Origin: Hanleya hanleyi
Taxonomy: Eukaryota > Mollusca > Polyplacophora > Lepidopleurida > Hanleyidae
Length of the DNA: 64,000 nucleotides
Direction of reading: 5' to 3'
NCBI GenBank assembly: GCA_036873755.1
Contig: JAVTVY010057121.1
Span: forward strand, 124,001 to 188,000
A program made the translations under genes and the position numbers. The notes beneath the pieces were generated by a model. It did not search any database, had not been told where the DNA came from, and saw nothing but the letters and a program-made list of their open reading frames with translations. Positions 45,834 through 58,276 of this stretch are shown here, piece by piece. Position 1 is the first letter of the stretch. Each line of letters opens with the position of its first letter.

Positions 45834-46397
45834 TTAATCCAATCTGGCCTTTGCTTTTTGGACCTGTCCAGGCCTGGGGAGGGGTCATTTCGGCCCCACT
45901 AATTATTTTTCTTATCCCTTGAGCTAGAGGGCTGAAACTTACCACAGTATACCTTTGGGTCAAACTCTACCAGAAAATGGAAAAAAATCCAAGATGGACG
46001 CTTCGATGACTTCACAGTGACGTCATTTTCAAAAACATCATTTTTCGGTCAGATTTTACGAACTTTTCAGTCATGCAATTTCTCCGCAAAATCTGCATGA
46101 TAAATTAATAAATATTAATGTGATGTGAAATAGTTTTTGCTTGCTTTTCCTCGCGGAAAAGCAGATTTTTTTTAGAAAAATGACGAAAATATCATTTTCT
46201 GGTACCCCACGTGGTCGCCATGTTGAATTTACCCATGATCCTCTACTCGAAAGTTTATGCAAATAGACTCAAAATGACCCCAAGATGATAAACTATAAAG
46301 TCACAGAGTGGCAGCTCCCAATTTTGCTGTCGTTCAGGCAATAGCACAGAAAGTTTCGTAGGCGAGCCATTTTGGCCCCCAGGTCTGGTAGGGTTAA
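45834..46397 (+). mobile_element. piggyBac-like MITE, complete copy
   Basis: TTAA at both edges (45834-45837 and 46394-46397), termini 'tccaatctggcct' and 'aggtctggtaggg'. It is colinear with 38595-39151 ('cccttgagctagag', 'gaaatagtttttgcttgc', 'ttacccatgatcctctac'). Confidence 0.8.
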
Positions 46398-46524
46398 TTG
46401 GACGACGGCTGAATACTGAATGACGGATTAAACGCTTGTATCATGACGTTTTTTGAATTTTTCGAATTTATTTTGGATAACATCTTCTTTGTGTATTAGA
46501 TGGTGACGTTCCTTTGTAGTTACT

Positions 46525-46601
46525 AACAGGTTTTTTCAAATCAAAATTTTGCTACTAACGACGGAATGCCACCGAAATGGTTTTGATTTGAAAACCCTGT
46601 T
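46525..46601. other. 77-nt hairpin with about 22-bp arms
   Basis: Left arm 'aacaggttttttcaaatcaa', right arm 'ttgatttgaaaaccctgtt', nearly perfectly complementary, with a loop of about 30 nt. The size is like a pre-miRNA or a very small foldback element. No second copy was seen in the window. Confidence 0.5.
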
Positions 46602-46995
46602 ATATGCCACAGACGTTATCCATAATTAATTCGGTTGGCTTACCAGTTCACCATTTCTCGAATGTGGGCTTCTCAAAGAACAAAATATATTTGCTGTCCG
46701 AGTTTGCCTCGACATAAATATGACTATCCTTTCAGCTTACATCCCACTCCTCCGAATTCTGGATGAAGTCAGTGTGTTTCACGGAAGGAGCGGATGGTAG
46801 GACGTATCATAAATCACGCTGGACACCGCACAGCGCGAACATAGCACCTCGAAACTAAACTAGTTACATGTGTACATGATGTAGAATTTCACATTTGAGC
46901 TATACCGATTCTCATCCAGTTCAAAATTGTATTCGTGTACTCTTACGTAAACCAAGTTGTATTTTGGTAGGTGAAAGAATACCCATCAGTAAACA

Positions 46996-47590
46996 ACACT
47001 TGTTATTAATCGAGAAACGTTTACATTTCCCCTTTGTTGCGAGTCTTACACCCTCGAATATCAGGAATGTAGTGCGCTATCTGATTCACTATAGCACTGT
47101 GACTGATTGCCATAAGCAGGAATAATAATATTGAGATCAGGGTGTGCGTTTCTGTTAGGTATTTTGCTATAGTTTGGTATGATAAGATAATTAGAGTGAT
47201 CAAGTATATGCTTACATACAGGGTCCGAGTTTTTCAACTGAAATAATTACCGGCGAGTGACGGATAGATGAATAAATGAATCACTGGACTAATGTCGCAT
47301 TTCATACTACTATACAACCAAGATGGTCACTGGTCATGCGAACACGCCGACCAAACAATTGTTGATCTCAAAATGATTTATTTCTCTGCTGGACTGTAGT
47401 TAACAAATTGACAAAGCTTGGCTTGGGCTGATTCTTCCATGATACACTATGCATGCCAGTAGCGTACATAAAATGTTTATACAAATGGTCGTCATGTATG
47501 TATCAAAGATTGAGACAACGTGTCAGGCGATTAGAAAGTAGCAAACGAGTCAGAGGCCATATTCTGGAACAATCTGCGGAGTGTATATCG
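46996..47590. repeat. Segmental duplication C, partner copy
   Basis: Partner of 2946-3590; see that entry. The copies diverge right after 'gtgtatatcgac'. Confidence 0.85.
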
Positions 47591-47599
47591 ACGACCACG

Positions 47600-49370
47600 G
47601 GATCTCGGTGTTTTTGAGGTGGTAAATAAAGGTAACACCGCGGATGCTGATAGAGGACAGCTAATCAATCAGGTGAGATTCTGACATATTCAGCGGACCC
47701 ACGGGATGTCGAAGTTTTCTAACTGGTCAATATGAAAGATTCATATCATTCCCTAATTCACATGGGAAATGCTTCCTAGTCACTTACATTGGCGCGTGTA
47801 TTTTTAGCGAACGGTCGTAAAAGTACTGCGAAACGCAGGGACCATACAAGGTATATAGCTGCAAGGTTACTCCCTGTTAAAAAATAATTGCTCATACATT
47901 TCCACTTTTAACACAATAAAATTATTAAAACTAATATTCAATTATTTCTGTCACAGTAATGAGAAAATTACCATGACTAATGGAATGTGTATTCCACAGT
48001 GTAAACCGCAAATGGTTTGTCTCACGAGTTCGAACGTTCCAGCCTTGTCTATAATTTCATTCAGTGTTAATAATTCATGCTGGATCTCACTGTACAGCGC
48101 GACCAGCGAAGGCCAGACGAGATTCGTTGTATTTTCTGGGATTAGTTTCATCAATTTTTTTTATTTGATGATATCAGCAAATAATTTGATGATGCCAAAT
48201 ACAAAGTAAACAGTTTGCTTTGCGCACTCTTCCAATACAGTGTATCTTTCAGAAAACCGGATGACCTCGAGATCGATTGACCACACAGACAAGGATGGAT
48301 CGTATGTCGATAAATGATTCAAGAACCAAATCGTACGAAAATGTTTTGTATAAACTGCGAAGTCCTGTTAGTATTTTTCATGATCTCCACGCGATTGACT
48401 GACAATTAATTGTTCTCTAAATGGAGAAAGTGAGAGTAAACTCACAATTACAGGTTGAACGACCTTTGCAAACACTCCCATATTCCGAGTTAGCGCACCT
48501 GGCTGACGCATTGACCTGTCAGCCACACTTCTTGCGCATGAAAATCCTGAATAATTGATTAACTGTCTCTGATAAGAGATATAATTAATTATTCTTTGGG
48601 AATAGTTTGGGTTATTTCATGGTCCGATTTTCCCATGCGGTAATAAACATGGCAAGGAAGACAATCCCTCGCAACATAGCCCATGCCAGATGAAGCTAGT
48701 GAGTGTCAGGGGCATATAAGATGAGTAATAGTACTAGTATATTTTCAGTTTCATAGTCCAGCTAGCATGGAAAGCTATTCATTTAGATGGAGAAAATTCC
48801 CCTTTGGGTTAGAAAATAAATATACCCCATAACTCGGATGTGCGAATAAATTCGCTCAGAGTTCGACATAGAGGAATGGGTAACAGGTGAGCTAAGGAGT
48901 CGCATCGAAACAAAAGATACGGATTCTCCAAATATTCGAGTGTAATCAATACATTTATCGGTTCGAACCGTGACGACAATCGAGACTTTTGTCGATTTCA
49001 CTGTGCCCTCGATTTGATCTAAATTTGAGTCTCTCGCTTATGGAGATTTACATGAAATTTAACGGTTACTAATGGAAACGCAGTAACCCTTTGAATAACA
49101 GACGACAAATGTGACGGTTAATCGGGAATATTTCTAGTGGAATAACCTGTAATGTCAAAAATTAGCCACCTTCCATCTCCGAGTTTCGAACTTTGAAAAT
49201 ATATACTTTTTTTGCTTTGGGGTCATGGCCCCGATAGATTGGAATGAAATATTATTATTCTATATTACGAAGATGGAGTTCTACGGATGATAAACATCCA
49301 TACATTTAATCAGGCTTCAAAACTCACGAGCGTGAAAAAGATATTGAAAGTGGTTAGTTTTATTTAAAAT
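47600..49370. other. No supported gene
   Basis: Opposed short frames at 47951-48209 and a 72-codon minus frame at 48783-49001 are unrecognised. No repeats were detected. Confidence 0.4.
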
Positions 49371-49375
49371 TAATA

Positions 49376-49582
49376 CCCTGTCAAAAGGACATGGTCACTC
49401 TGACCATACAATACAGGACGCAGACGTGACCGACAATGTTCTGCATGGTTTAATATCTCTTTTAATGGTGGCGCTGACCACATTTGTTATGGCCATGATT
49501 TGTGCTCGACCATGCAGAAGGTGGTCGACCACGTCTGTACCATGAAACACCTGGTCAGCGCAACCATATCCTTCTGACACTG
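49376..49582. mobile_element. Foldback MITE, TA target
   Basis: The termini 'ccctgtcaaaaggac' and 'ccttctgacactg' are inverted, with TA on both sides (49374-49375 and 49583-49584). The interior is a long palindrome built on 'ggtc/gacc' steps ('gaccatgcaga' against 'tctgcatggt' types). It is related to 31456-31619. Confidence 0.75.
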
Positions 49583-50509
49583 TATGGGGAAGTGTTTAAT
49601 GGAATTTTTCCACCCAATTTTTCACCCATTATATCGACTTGGAGTAGCCAAAAATTTAAAATGTTTTTCTTTCAGAAAGAGAAGTTAACACACTGCAACA
49701 ATGGGTTAACACACTGCAAGGAGTTTGTACAGTTAGTGAGATTAAATGGAAATAAATTGTATGCACTTTCAGTATGACATTCCCTCGTTTCAAAGTTGGC
49801 GAAATATCTGTTGTCGCGAATGGGCCGAAAAAGATTCTCTAAATATCTAACTTTTTGGACAACAATAGTGTATTTATTGGCAATGAATCCTTTTGTCAAA
49901 AGTTTTGATTTAAGCGGTTTTTCACAAGATGTTCATGGATACAGATCGCATTGTTCAATTGCAAGTTTTTAAATGTTGGCAATTTGATAATGGACATTTA
50001 TTACCCAATGTATATCCTGCATGAGTAAGCTGTTAAATTTGTCAGGAAATTACCATGATTTTAGTTCTGAATTATACACAGAATCTTAGCTACAAATACT
50101 TTCTTTTATTCAATCAGATTACGCAAGAATGACGTGTGAATTAATACACCTTACATTCTGTAATACATTACATTCTGTAATACAGTGAAATAATCCATCA
50201 TTCACTATTTGGGGAAGCGAGGCGTAATCTGTAAGACAAAATTAATGACTGCACTAAATTTTAAGCGGATTTTTATAAGGAATACATAATTTGTATATGT
50301 TTGTTATCAAGTGACATACAATAGTGTTCTTACTGGCAAAACTGCATATTCATAAAATACTCTGTCTATGCAGAAAGACAAACCCTGGGATGCGCTTAAT
50401 GAAGTTTGAGTGCAAACAATCCTGAGACAATGGACGAAAGTGTTACGAAATATGGGGTCAACATCTTTTACTGGTCAGAGTTGAAGGTTTTAACTAGAGC
50501 GTAGGAAGC

Positions 50510-50650
50510 ACATTTCAAATACAAGCATCTAGTCCGTCAATCAATATTCAGCCGTCGTCCATTAAAGAATTTTCTTTTCCATAGTCCAAAGACCTAATTC
50601 ATATAACAGCATTAGCAACAAATTTAAAGCAAAACAAGTTCAAAAGCAAA
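50510..50650 (-). repeat. PLE 3' UTR fragment
   Basis: 'attcagccgtcgtccattaa' and 'catataacagcattagcaac' match the antisense of the PLE 3' UTR at 8835-8915 and 13430-13510. No RT part is attached. Confidence 0.75.
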
Positions 50651-53600
50651 AGCACCAATATAAATTGACGGGATTGTGCATGTGTTCAAACTTACGGTTG
50701 ACGGGCATATACGTAAATATGAATAGTGTGAAATGGAAAAACCAATACATATATAATAATGAAGTACTTATTCAGATTAGTTCACATGCTTGATACCATT
50801 CAGACGGAAAATAGTTCGGAGCTTTCGCCGTGGAACAAATTATTGATAGGCTCTCTCAAACAAGATAATTGACGACAGTAAGATTGAAGACGATGGCGAC
50901 AGTTTTCAGTTTCATATTACAGTACTTAATAACACGTGGTGTTTCAATGGCTTTCTCAAAACACTCAAGGTCATCGCTTTCTTGAAACTCGAATTGGGTG
51001 ACGTCAACTTCATAAAGATTAATTAAAATCACGTAACCCTGTGTTACTAGAGATCATCTCCATGCTCAGACAGTACATCATTACATACGCCTCCTTCTCC
51101 TAGTCATATCCTCATATTGACGTCATCCAACGCGGTAAATGCGGACGTGGCAGGTAAATTCGGATATACAAAGTAAAGCCTAATTACGACCCGTCTAATG
51201 AATTAGTTGGTCATGAACAGAGTGCAACTCTCAAACCACAGGGCATGGTGATATAACGATACAATGATGCTTTGAGATGTTTTTTCGATAGTAGAATAAA
51301 CATGGTAGACTTTCGTTAAAACCCTTATGATTAATAATGCTATATCCAATGATCCTGTTTGGATAAAATCAACCCTACGATAAGCATGCTCTGTTTGTAC
51401 AGAATACAGCCAAGAGCATGGGATGGTCGATCTCGTCTGAGTTCTTTATCGATGATGTGCCAAACCTGATGGCTATATTAGTAGATGCGTTTAGCGAAGT
51501 GGTGTAGAGTGCAGACTAATTACGATTGTTCAATGGATAAAAGGTCTCTCAAGGTTATCAGACAATTGTGCACTATTCAACTGTACGTTAGACGTACATG
51601 TATACATGGCCTTCTGGTAATTTTCATGAAGAGCCGAGTTATGGTGGCAGCATTCCATTTTACCGAACTCGATTGTGTTATCATATTAGTATGATAGTCC
51701 CAGAGGCGCCTTCGTTGGTATATGTGTAAAAAATAATGACCGTTTAATAGCTCAAGCCAGTATACCGGTAATTAGTTCTAGGTGGTCAGCAGCTTGCGAT
51801 GATGTTAGGAAGACCACGTATCACTGAAGTCGTCGAATGCGTCAATTCCCATACAAAGCTACGCCCCTTTGTTTGTATCTTTGCCATACGTCAGCCATCT
51901 TGACAGCAAAAATTTGCCATTCTCCGAGCAGGGCTATTCTGGCATGTAACAGCGCAGAGAACATTTTAAAAATGACGAGATTACACAACTGTTTTTGCAA
52001 AATACTGGCAGTACCATTGGACCTAATTCACTGCAGCCTAATCTAAGCATGTTTTGCGAACAGCAGGAGGTCGTTTCTATTTTTGAGACAATAAAATAAA
52101 CAACGTTTTTAAATTGAAACAAAAGGTCACACATATATATAGCACGGTGATATCAAATATCTTTGTATTGATTATGCTTGATAAAGAACATTGGGATGGT
52201 TCATGAGATGATGTTAAAATTTTGTTAATGGACAAGAGATATGGGGAAATCCTGCTGGCAGTTTGCGAATTCGTGTCACTGAGGTGTATGGCATTATTTC
52301 CCGGTGATTCGATGATGTTTGATTTGCCGACAGCTAAAATCAGTTCATATCAATTTACAGTAACATTATCATAGTATGTAAACGGGGGATAAGATTCATG
52401 CTTCAGGATGTATATAGTCCTATACATTCACCGATGTTTGATATAGAACACCAAGTTGAGAATGCTGTGTGTTCCCTTAATTGTTATGGACTACAACATC
52501 TAACATTACCCTGTGTTGATCGATTGCTTCGTTTAAATTAACTAAAAGTGTCCGTCTAGTTCATTATGTGATTCTCCCGTTCAATGAATATTTAATATTC
52601 AAGAGAAGGAACGTTGACTGTTTTGTGATATTAGTATGCTCATTCAAACCCATGTTTAAAGTAATGAGTTTTTACCTTGATCGATTCTACACAAGTTTAA
52701 ACAGATGCTGCTTTGCACGATATGCACGCCATTATGGCCCTTTCACATTATGATTATCCGAACCGGTTCAAATTACAGTTATTTTGACGATGTACTATCT
52801 GGACTACCGATGGCTTCTCAGATATCCAAGAGAGGCGAAACTACCTCCAAATATTGTTAATTTGACGATTGTCCAATATAAGCAGATAATTACGTTTTGT
52901 GTTGTTTTTTTCTTTCGTCCGTAGATCTGATGGATTTTTCAACAATAATCTACTTGTCTGTATTAGCCAGGGTTCTGCTGATGGGACTTTGCACATTTAC
53001 GACAAGGTTTCTCCCGTGGGTCAGATCAGTGTCGTCCAGTCAGGCATGTTGATGTTCTGTGCAACACTGTCATTGACCCATTCGGTTTGACCAGAGGGCG
53101 GTGACTAGTAGAGGACCGCGTTGATTCAGTTTGGGAAGGCGGTTGGAGCTATAGACGTGATGTGTTAACGTACACAACGATATCTGCAATTTGTGATTAT
53201 TATAAGGTTGTTATGCTATTACGCTTGCGAATGTCACATGGATATGATTAGTGGCTAGAAAATGTATATTAATCAAGTTAACGTTTCATGTGTGAGTGAA
53301 TACATGCAGCAGAACTCTGATGCGGATTCAAAACCGGTTACTGACACCCTTATATTTACACAATTTTCACGTCTGCTTGTATGGAAGTATATTTTCATTT
53401 CAAAATATGGTTCGAAACCTAGCGGCCCGTGAGTTAACCCGAATGGCATATACGTGGCATGGGTTCATCTGATCACAATATATTGACAGAATCCTAGCAG
53501 GCGGCAAATTAGCACGAATGGCATATGTTTGGCATGAGTTCACTTGTTCACGATATATATTGAGAGCAAGCCCCTGCTACTTTATATCTACCAGTGAGCA

Positions 53601-54020
53601 GAACCTGAGAGGTTTCCATTAACTGCCACGGTAGGCTGTCATCTTATTTGACAGGTCGAATTGACGCTAGAGAGAGAATTGCATATCGCAGCTCGCGCGG
53701 ACATCAACAATGAAATTCATCATAAAATATTCACCAAAAATACTGGCCATGAGAGCCATCAATATTTCTACTGTGCTAGTGTGCTGTCTCCAGTCTAATT
53801 CCATCAGAGTGGCTGCATCCAGCAAACGTTTTTTTACAAACAGGACGTCGACATCCCGGTGCTCTTAAGAGTTCTGATTATTTCCTTTGGTACACTCAAA
53901 TCAGGCTGACATATCAGGAGAGTTAATATTTTCATAAGTTAAACTGAAAGGTCATAATTTCAAAACTGGTTGGCTTAGTGCTTCAGTTTGAACCGTCAGT
54001 ATGGACCATTGAAGCATATT
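50650..54020. other. No supported gene
   Basis: Short frames only (for example 51485-51694, 51837-52046 and 52899-53090, plus), none recognised. No clear repeats. Confidence 0.4.
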
Positions 54021-54023
54021 ATT

Positions 54024-55100
54024 AGGTCTTTCTATTCCAGATGGAAAGACCTATTTTTATTCTACGGATTATTATTATTATTCTATCCAATTTTGTCTAC
54101 GCCTTACAGCCGAAACAGTTCGCACTACAGTTACAATAATTGTCACACACATAGGTATGGGTCCGACGTTTGGCGGGTGGGCTACACGTTTGACCTTGAC
54201 CTTGAACTTTCGAGTTATAAGCCTTTAAAGTGAAAAATCATTGAATGTATATTGACCAAACAGCTGAGAAGAAGTACTTGAGATTTACACTGTAAATCTT
54301 TGAAGATATTCTCAATAAAACAATACAATAAAATAAGTGGGTCAGACAAGCAGTTTTCGAGTTCTCTCCCCTGGTGCTGTTTTCCTTGTGACCTCTGCGG
54401 AGTCAAAACTAACGAACATACCTGAAAGAAAGTTGAGGGTTCGCAAGTGTTATATATGGCCATGTGCTAGTTATATTTTGGAACTGTTACGTAAAAAGAA
54501 AAAGTAGTTATCTCCCCTTTAATCTGTTTTAAATCCCGCCATTTCACGGCATAAGCTACAGCGTTGATTCTTCTATTGTTAATTAACACTTTGATGAGCT
54601 GAAAGAATATGACCTTAAATTTGACCTTTGACCTCCAGGTGCGTCTCTATATGAGTGCAAATTTTGGTGGTCAACTCTTGAACGGCTTATGCTATCAGCC
54701 TAAAAATAAGGTCACATGACATACATGACGTCACAAGGTCAGAACTTGTGTCAGAACTCGGCCTCGACGTTGACCTTTGAAGTGATAAGCATCCAAATAT
54801 CGAAAATACGACTTCCATTTACTAAGAAACTTACACACTGATAGTCACGAAACAATGACACAATAGTGAGTACAATACTGACTTTCTTTTGACGTTAATT
54901 ATAAAACCATCCGATGTGACCTTGACCTTGGATATCACATAATGTAAAAAGAGTTATATGTACTTTTCTCAAAATCTATAACTTCCAGGAATCTGTAATT
55001 CAGCTCATTTGTAGCCCATAATACAGGTATGACTTCATCGAATTTTCAAGCTGACCTTGACCTTGGTTTTTGAGGTATGGTCACGGACAGTTTGCGACTA
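54024..55100. repeat. Repeat with hairpin head, (tta)n and clustered AGGTCA half-sites
   Basis: It starts with 'aggtctttc', an 11-nt loop and 'gaaagacct' (54024-54052), then 'ttctacggattattattatt'. Over the next kilobase, tgaccttgacctt-type tracts occur at 54191, 54611-54635, 54771, 54917 and 55052. The hairpin-plus-attatt head looks like a dispersed invertebrate repeat, but there is only one copy in the window, so the borders are uncertain. Confidence 0.5.
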
Positions 55101-55289
55101 CAGTGGCATAGCTCGAAAACTGTTGGGAATTCCAAGTTGAAATATGCACATCAATGTAGGTCATTACATGACGTAATAGAAAAACATGAACCCATGAAAA
55201 GATTCCAGAAAGATTAGAAGATAATACACAAATTTTGAAATTTATGCTTTATTCAAATTTTGTAAAAATCATTGGGCCAACCATAACTA

Positions 55290-57345
55290 GATTTCGGTAC
55301 GATTGAGTGAATATATATATGTGTTTACTCGTGAAATTTCAAGATTGTAACAATAATAGTTTTAGAGATATAACAAAAAACATTTATCCCATTTCATGTA
55401 TGGTATTTACCTATTACGCGTCGGCTTAAACGTTTTCGGTATTAGTGGAGTGTAAAGAGTTAGTTGATTTTAACTATCCAATTATATAACGCAAGACCAG
55501 TCTCGACGAGCTATTAAGCGGTTCGCCGTTGATGAAGCGTGAAATCCTGTAAGTAACCCGACACGCCAAATTAAAGCTTTCAGGAGTTCCTTTTCCGACT
55601 GAACCAATCGACTATCCGTGCGATCGCATTTAAATGAACGTCATGTTACATGATGAAAGAGGCTGCGAACCTTGATAATCCCACGATGTATTATTCATGT
55701 TTGTCATTTAAATGGCGGATGCTCGATTATCATTATATCGGCATCGCATATGTAACAAGACATGAATTTAATTTCCAACGCGGGAATACTTACATTGATG
55801 TCGCGTTACATCAGCGATGTCAGATTGGAGATAAAATGCACGACTGAACTCTTCTCAGTCCTTTGTCAACAACCTAGATGACGGTACCGAGAATTTGATA
55901 AGTGATATGATCCACCCGTATCATACAATAAGGCCACACAGAATTGTTAATACTACTTTTTGGTGTCTGCAACATGTTCAGGTGTGCACGGAACTCTTTC
56001 AATATATTTAAAAATAAAGCAAACCTCGTGTATTGACGCAATTTAAACGAATAAACAAACATTTCGACCCTTATGTATACATTATGGAATATATGGCATT
56101 TTATTACTTTTTGTTTTATACTTCTGCGTTCGCTATTTTCCCGAACTATTAAGCCGTTAAATGGTTCTCTGTTCGTGGTCACACATTGATTTCATTTATT
56201 CAATGGGCGTTGTCAATTTCGCTATATCGGCTGTTGCACTCGAGGCATCGGTGTTCGCAATTAAATAAATGTCTTGTTACATGACGGTGTTGGCTCATTT
56301 TTGGAAACGTTATAACTCTTGAACCACAATATGTACGGACTTCTAATTTGTTGCCTGTTACTTCCAATAACGAGTTCTTTCGTTGTCAATGACTTCGTAA
56401 CGAGGACAGTAATTGTGGAAACTTGAAAAGTTTAGAGAAAGCCGTTAGTTCAAAATAATACAGCGTAGACAGAGGCTGAGCGATACTGGTTTTCGTAAAC
56501 AAACAAGGGGGATTACTATTGCTCCGCCGGCAGTATACGCGCGCCTTTTCTTCCGACGACGCGTTTACGAATACAGCTATTTTCTAAGCAAGCTCGACAG
56601 GGATGGTATTAGGTGTCGACGATAAAAGTGCCTAAAACGAGTGAACATTCGCTTTCGCCGTTTATGAGTAATGTTCCGAGATGACATACGAATGGATTGT
56701 ACAAAGAAGGTAAAGATTTGTTTTCTAATTGAAGACCAACACCCAGTCGACTAAAATTGCGCGCCAGAATACGCGAGTGAACAGGCAGACGACTGAATAT
56801 CGTGGTTGTTTCACGCGATTTGTAAATACTGGACTGAAGTTTCTGGTACAGGTAATCAATTTTGATTGAGGGGGTATATATATGTGTGTTTATTTGTGAA
56901 ATTTCAAGATTATAACATTGTTTTGAGGATTTAACAAAAAAACATTTCCCCCACTTCGTGTATGCTATTTGCTTAGTACCCGTCAGGTTAAACGCTGTCG
57001 ATATTCGGGAAATGAATGTAGTAGTTGATTTCATTGATCCAATTGTATAACGCAAGATCAGTTTCAAAGAGTTATTAAGTGGTTCTCCATTGACAAGGCG
57101 TGAAGACCTGTATGTAACCCGACACACCAATTCCTTTTCTGACTGTACCAACCGAGTCACCCCGCGATTGCAATTAAATGAACATCGTTTTAGATGATGA
57201 AAGAAGCTGCGAACCCTGATGATCCCCCTGTAAGCCCATGATGCATTATGTATATTTGTCAGTTAAGTGAAGGGTGTTCAATTATCATTAAATCGACATC
57301 GCATATGTAACACGACATGAATTTAATTTATAACGAAAGGATACC
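55290..57345. repeat. Direct duplication of about 500 bp
   Basis: 55290-55810 and 56855-57345 align in order ('gtgaaatttcaagatt', 'ccaattgtataacgcaaga', 'gtaacccgacac', 'atgatgaaagaagctgcgaa', 'gtaacacgacatgaatttaa'). A shorter third piece at about 56145-56290 shares 'ctattaagc' and 'gttacatga'. The 183-codon minus frame at 56609-57160 spans a copy edge, is not open in the other copy and resembles no family. Confidence 0.7.
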
Positions 57346-57586
57346 TTTGTGGGACCGTCATGGAAAGACCGTGTTATTGTACCAACAATATCTAGTTATT
57401 AGTTGTTATTCGTATCTTGCTATTAGTGCATGACATTTATATAGTATTTATATTTGAGTAATGTGTCATATCGCCATTTCAGCCTTTAATTTTACCTCTC
57501 CGAGTAGCTTGCGAGAGCTACACTGTCTGAAACTATAATATAATGACGCAAATCTTCAGAAACAAAACAGAAACTAGCCTCTGATA

Positions 57587-57619
<33 letters not shown>
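57587..57619. repeat. (TTA)n microsatellite
   Basis: Eleven uninterrupted tta/att units. Confidence 0.95.
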
Positions 57620-57620
<1 letters not shown>

Positions 57621-57691
57621 CATCATACCAGATTTGTTCATCCTGGTTGGTCGGAACACAGCCACATGCCGTTATGTAATTCCTGATACCA

Positions 57692-57754
57692 CACGGTCTC
57701 GAGGCAATGGCGCACGACCTCGAGGCAAGAGCGCACGGTCTCGAGGCAATGGCG
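57692..57754. repeat. 21-bp minisatellite, three units
   Basis: 'cacggtctcgaggcaatggc'-type units at 57692, 57713 and 57734. Because the unit is 21 bp, a minus frame (57672-57920) reads through it as 7-residue 'APLPRDR' repeats after a hydrophobic stretch 'LITHFVLLVASLLF'. No homology was recognised; probably chance. Confidence 0.75.
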
Positions 57755-58235
57755 CACAATCTCTCGAATAGTCCATTCTTCTGCTAAAAAGTAGTGAAGC
57801 AACTAGTAAAACGAAATGTGTAATGAGGTACCCATATGCACACGTGTTGTGGAACACCAAACGTATACTAGCCGTACGGTGATTAATATTTTTACACTTT
57901 GGGACGAGGACATTTTCCAACTCAAATGGTCGAATAACCGAACTTATCTATCTTATTAACTGCTCACTTTCTCCACTATGCCTGCTAAATGTACAGTTCA
58001 CGCCAGATGTTCGAGTGAAATGGATGACGTCATAGATTGAGTCAACCGGGTAGGGTGTGATGTCATACGCAGAAAAATAACTATTTTGCTAAACGGATAT
58101 TGTTGGGTGACCCGACCTTACTAAATTCGAGCCGCTAAATCTAATCATATCAGTCCTACAAAATAAACTCCTGATACACTGCATACTTACTCCTTCGGTA
58201 TGATAAAACAAATTTCGGCATAATAAAACTCGACT

Positions 58236-58276
58236 GGTGATGTTCAACTCGTACTTCGCACTCGTTGAACATCACC
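58236..58276. other. 13-bp perfect inverted repeat
   Basis: 'ggtgatgttcaac', 15-nt loop, 'gttgaacatcacc'. The loop has a 'gtacttcgcactc' core. It may be a small foldback element. Confidence 0.55.

Larger units (their letters stand above)
44560..46440 (+). repeat. Composite tandem block: PLE 3' UTR + MITE + exon copies
   Basis: Two direct units begin at about 44565 and 45312. Each runs PLE 3' UTR ('tttggaacataatgatg', 'cttctctcttgtaggta', 'ttatggacgcataaac'), then the left 75 bp of the piggyBac-like MITE after TTAA (44886 and 45547), then the flank and exon first seen at 42545-42860. Unit 2 runs out of the exon at 45833 into a complete MITE (45834-46397), after which the PLE 3' UTR resumes ('ggacgacggctgaatac'). 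The first unit also has an 80-bp internal insert near 44690-44775. Confidence 0.75.

Noticed and set aside
49376..49777. Minus and plus frames around 49395-49777
   Set aside because: They arise from the foldback MITE palindrome and its flank.
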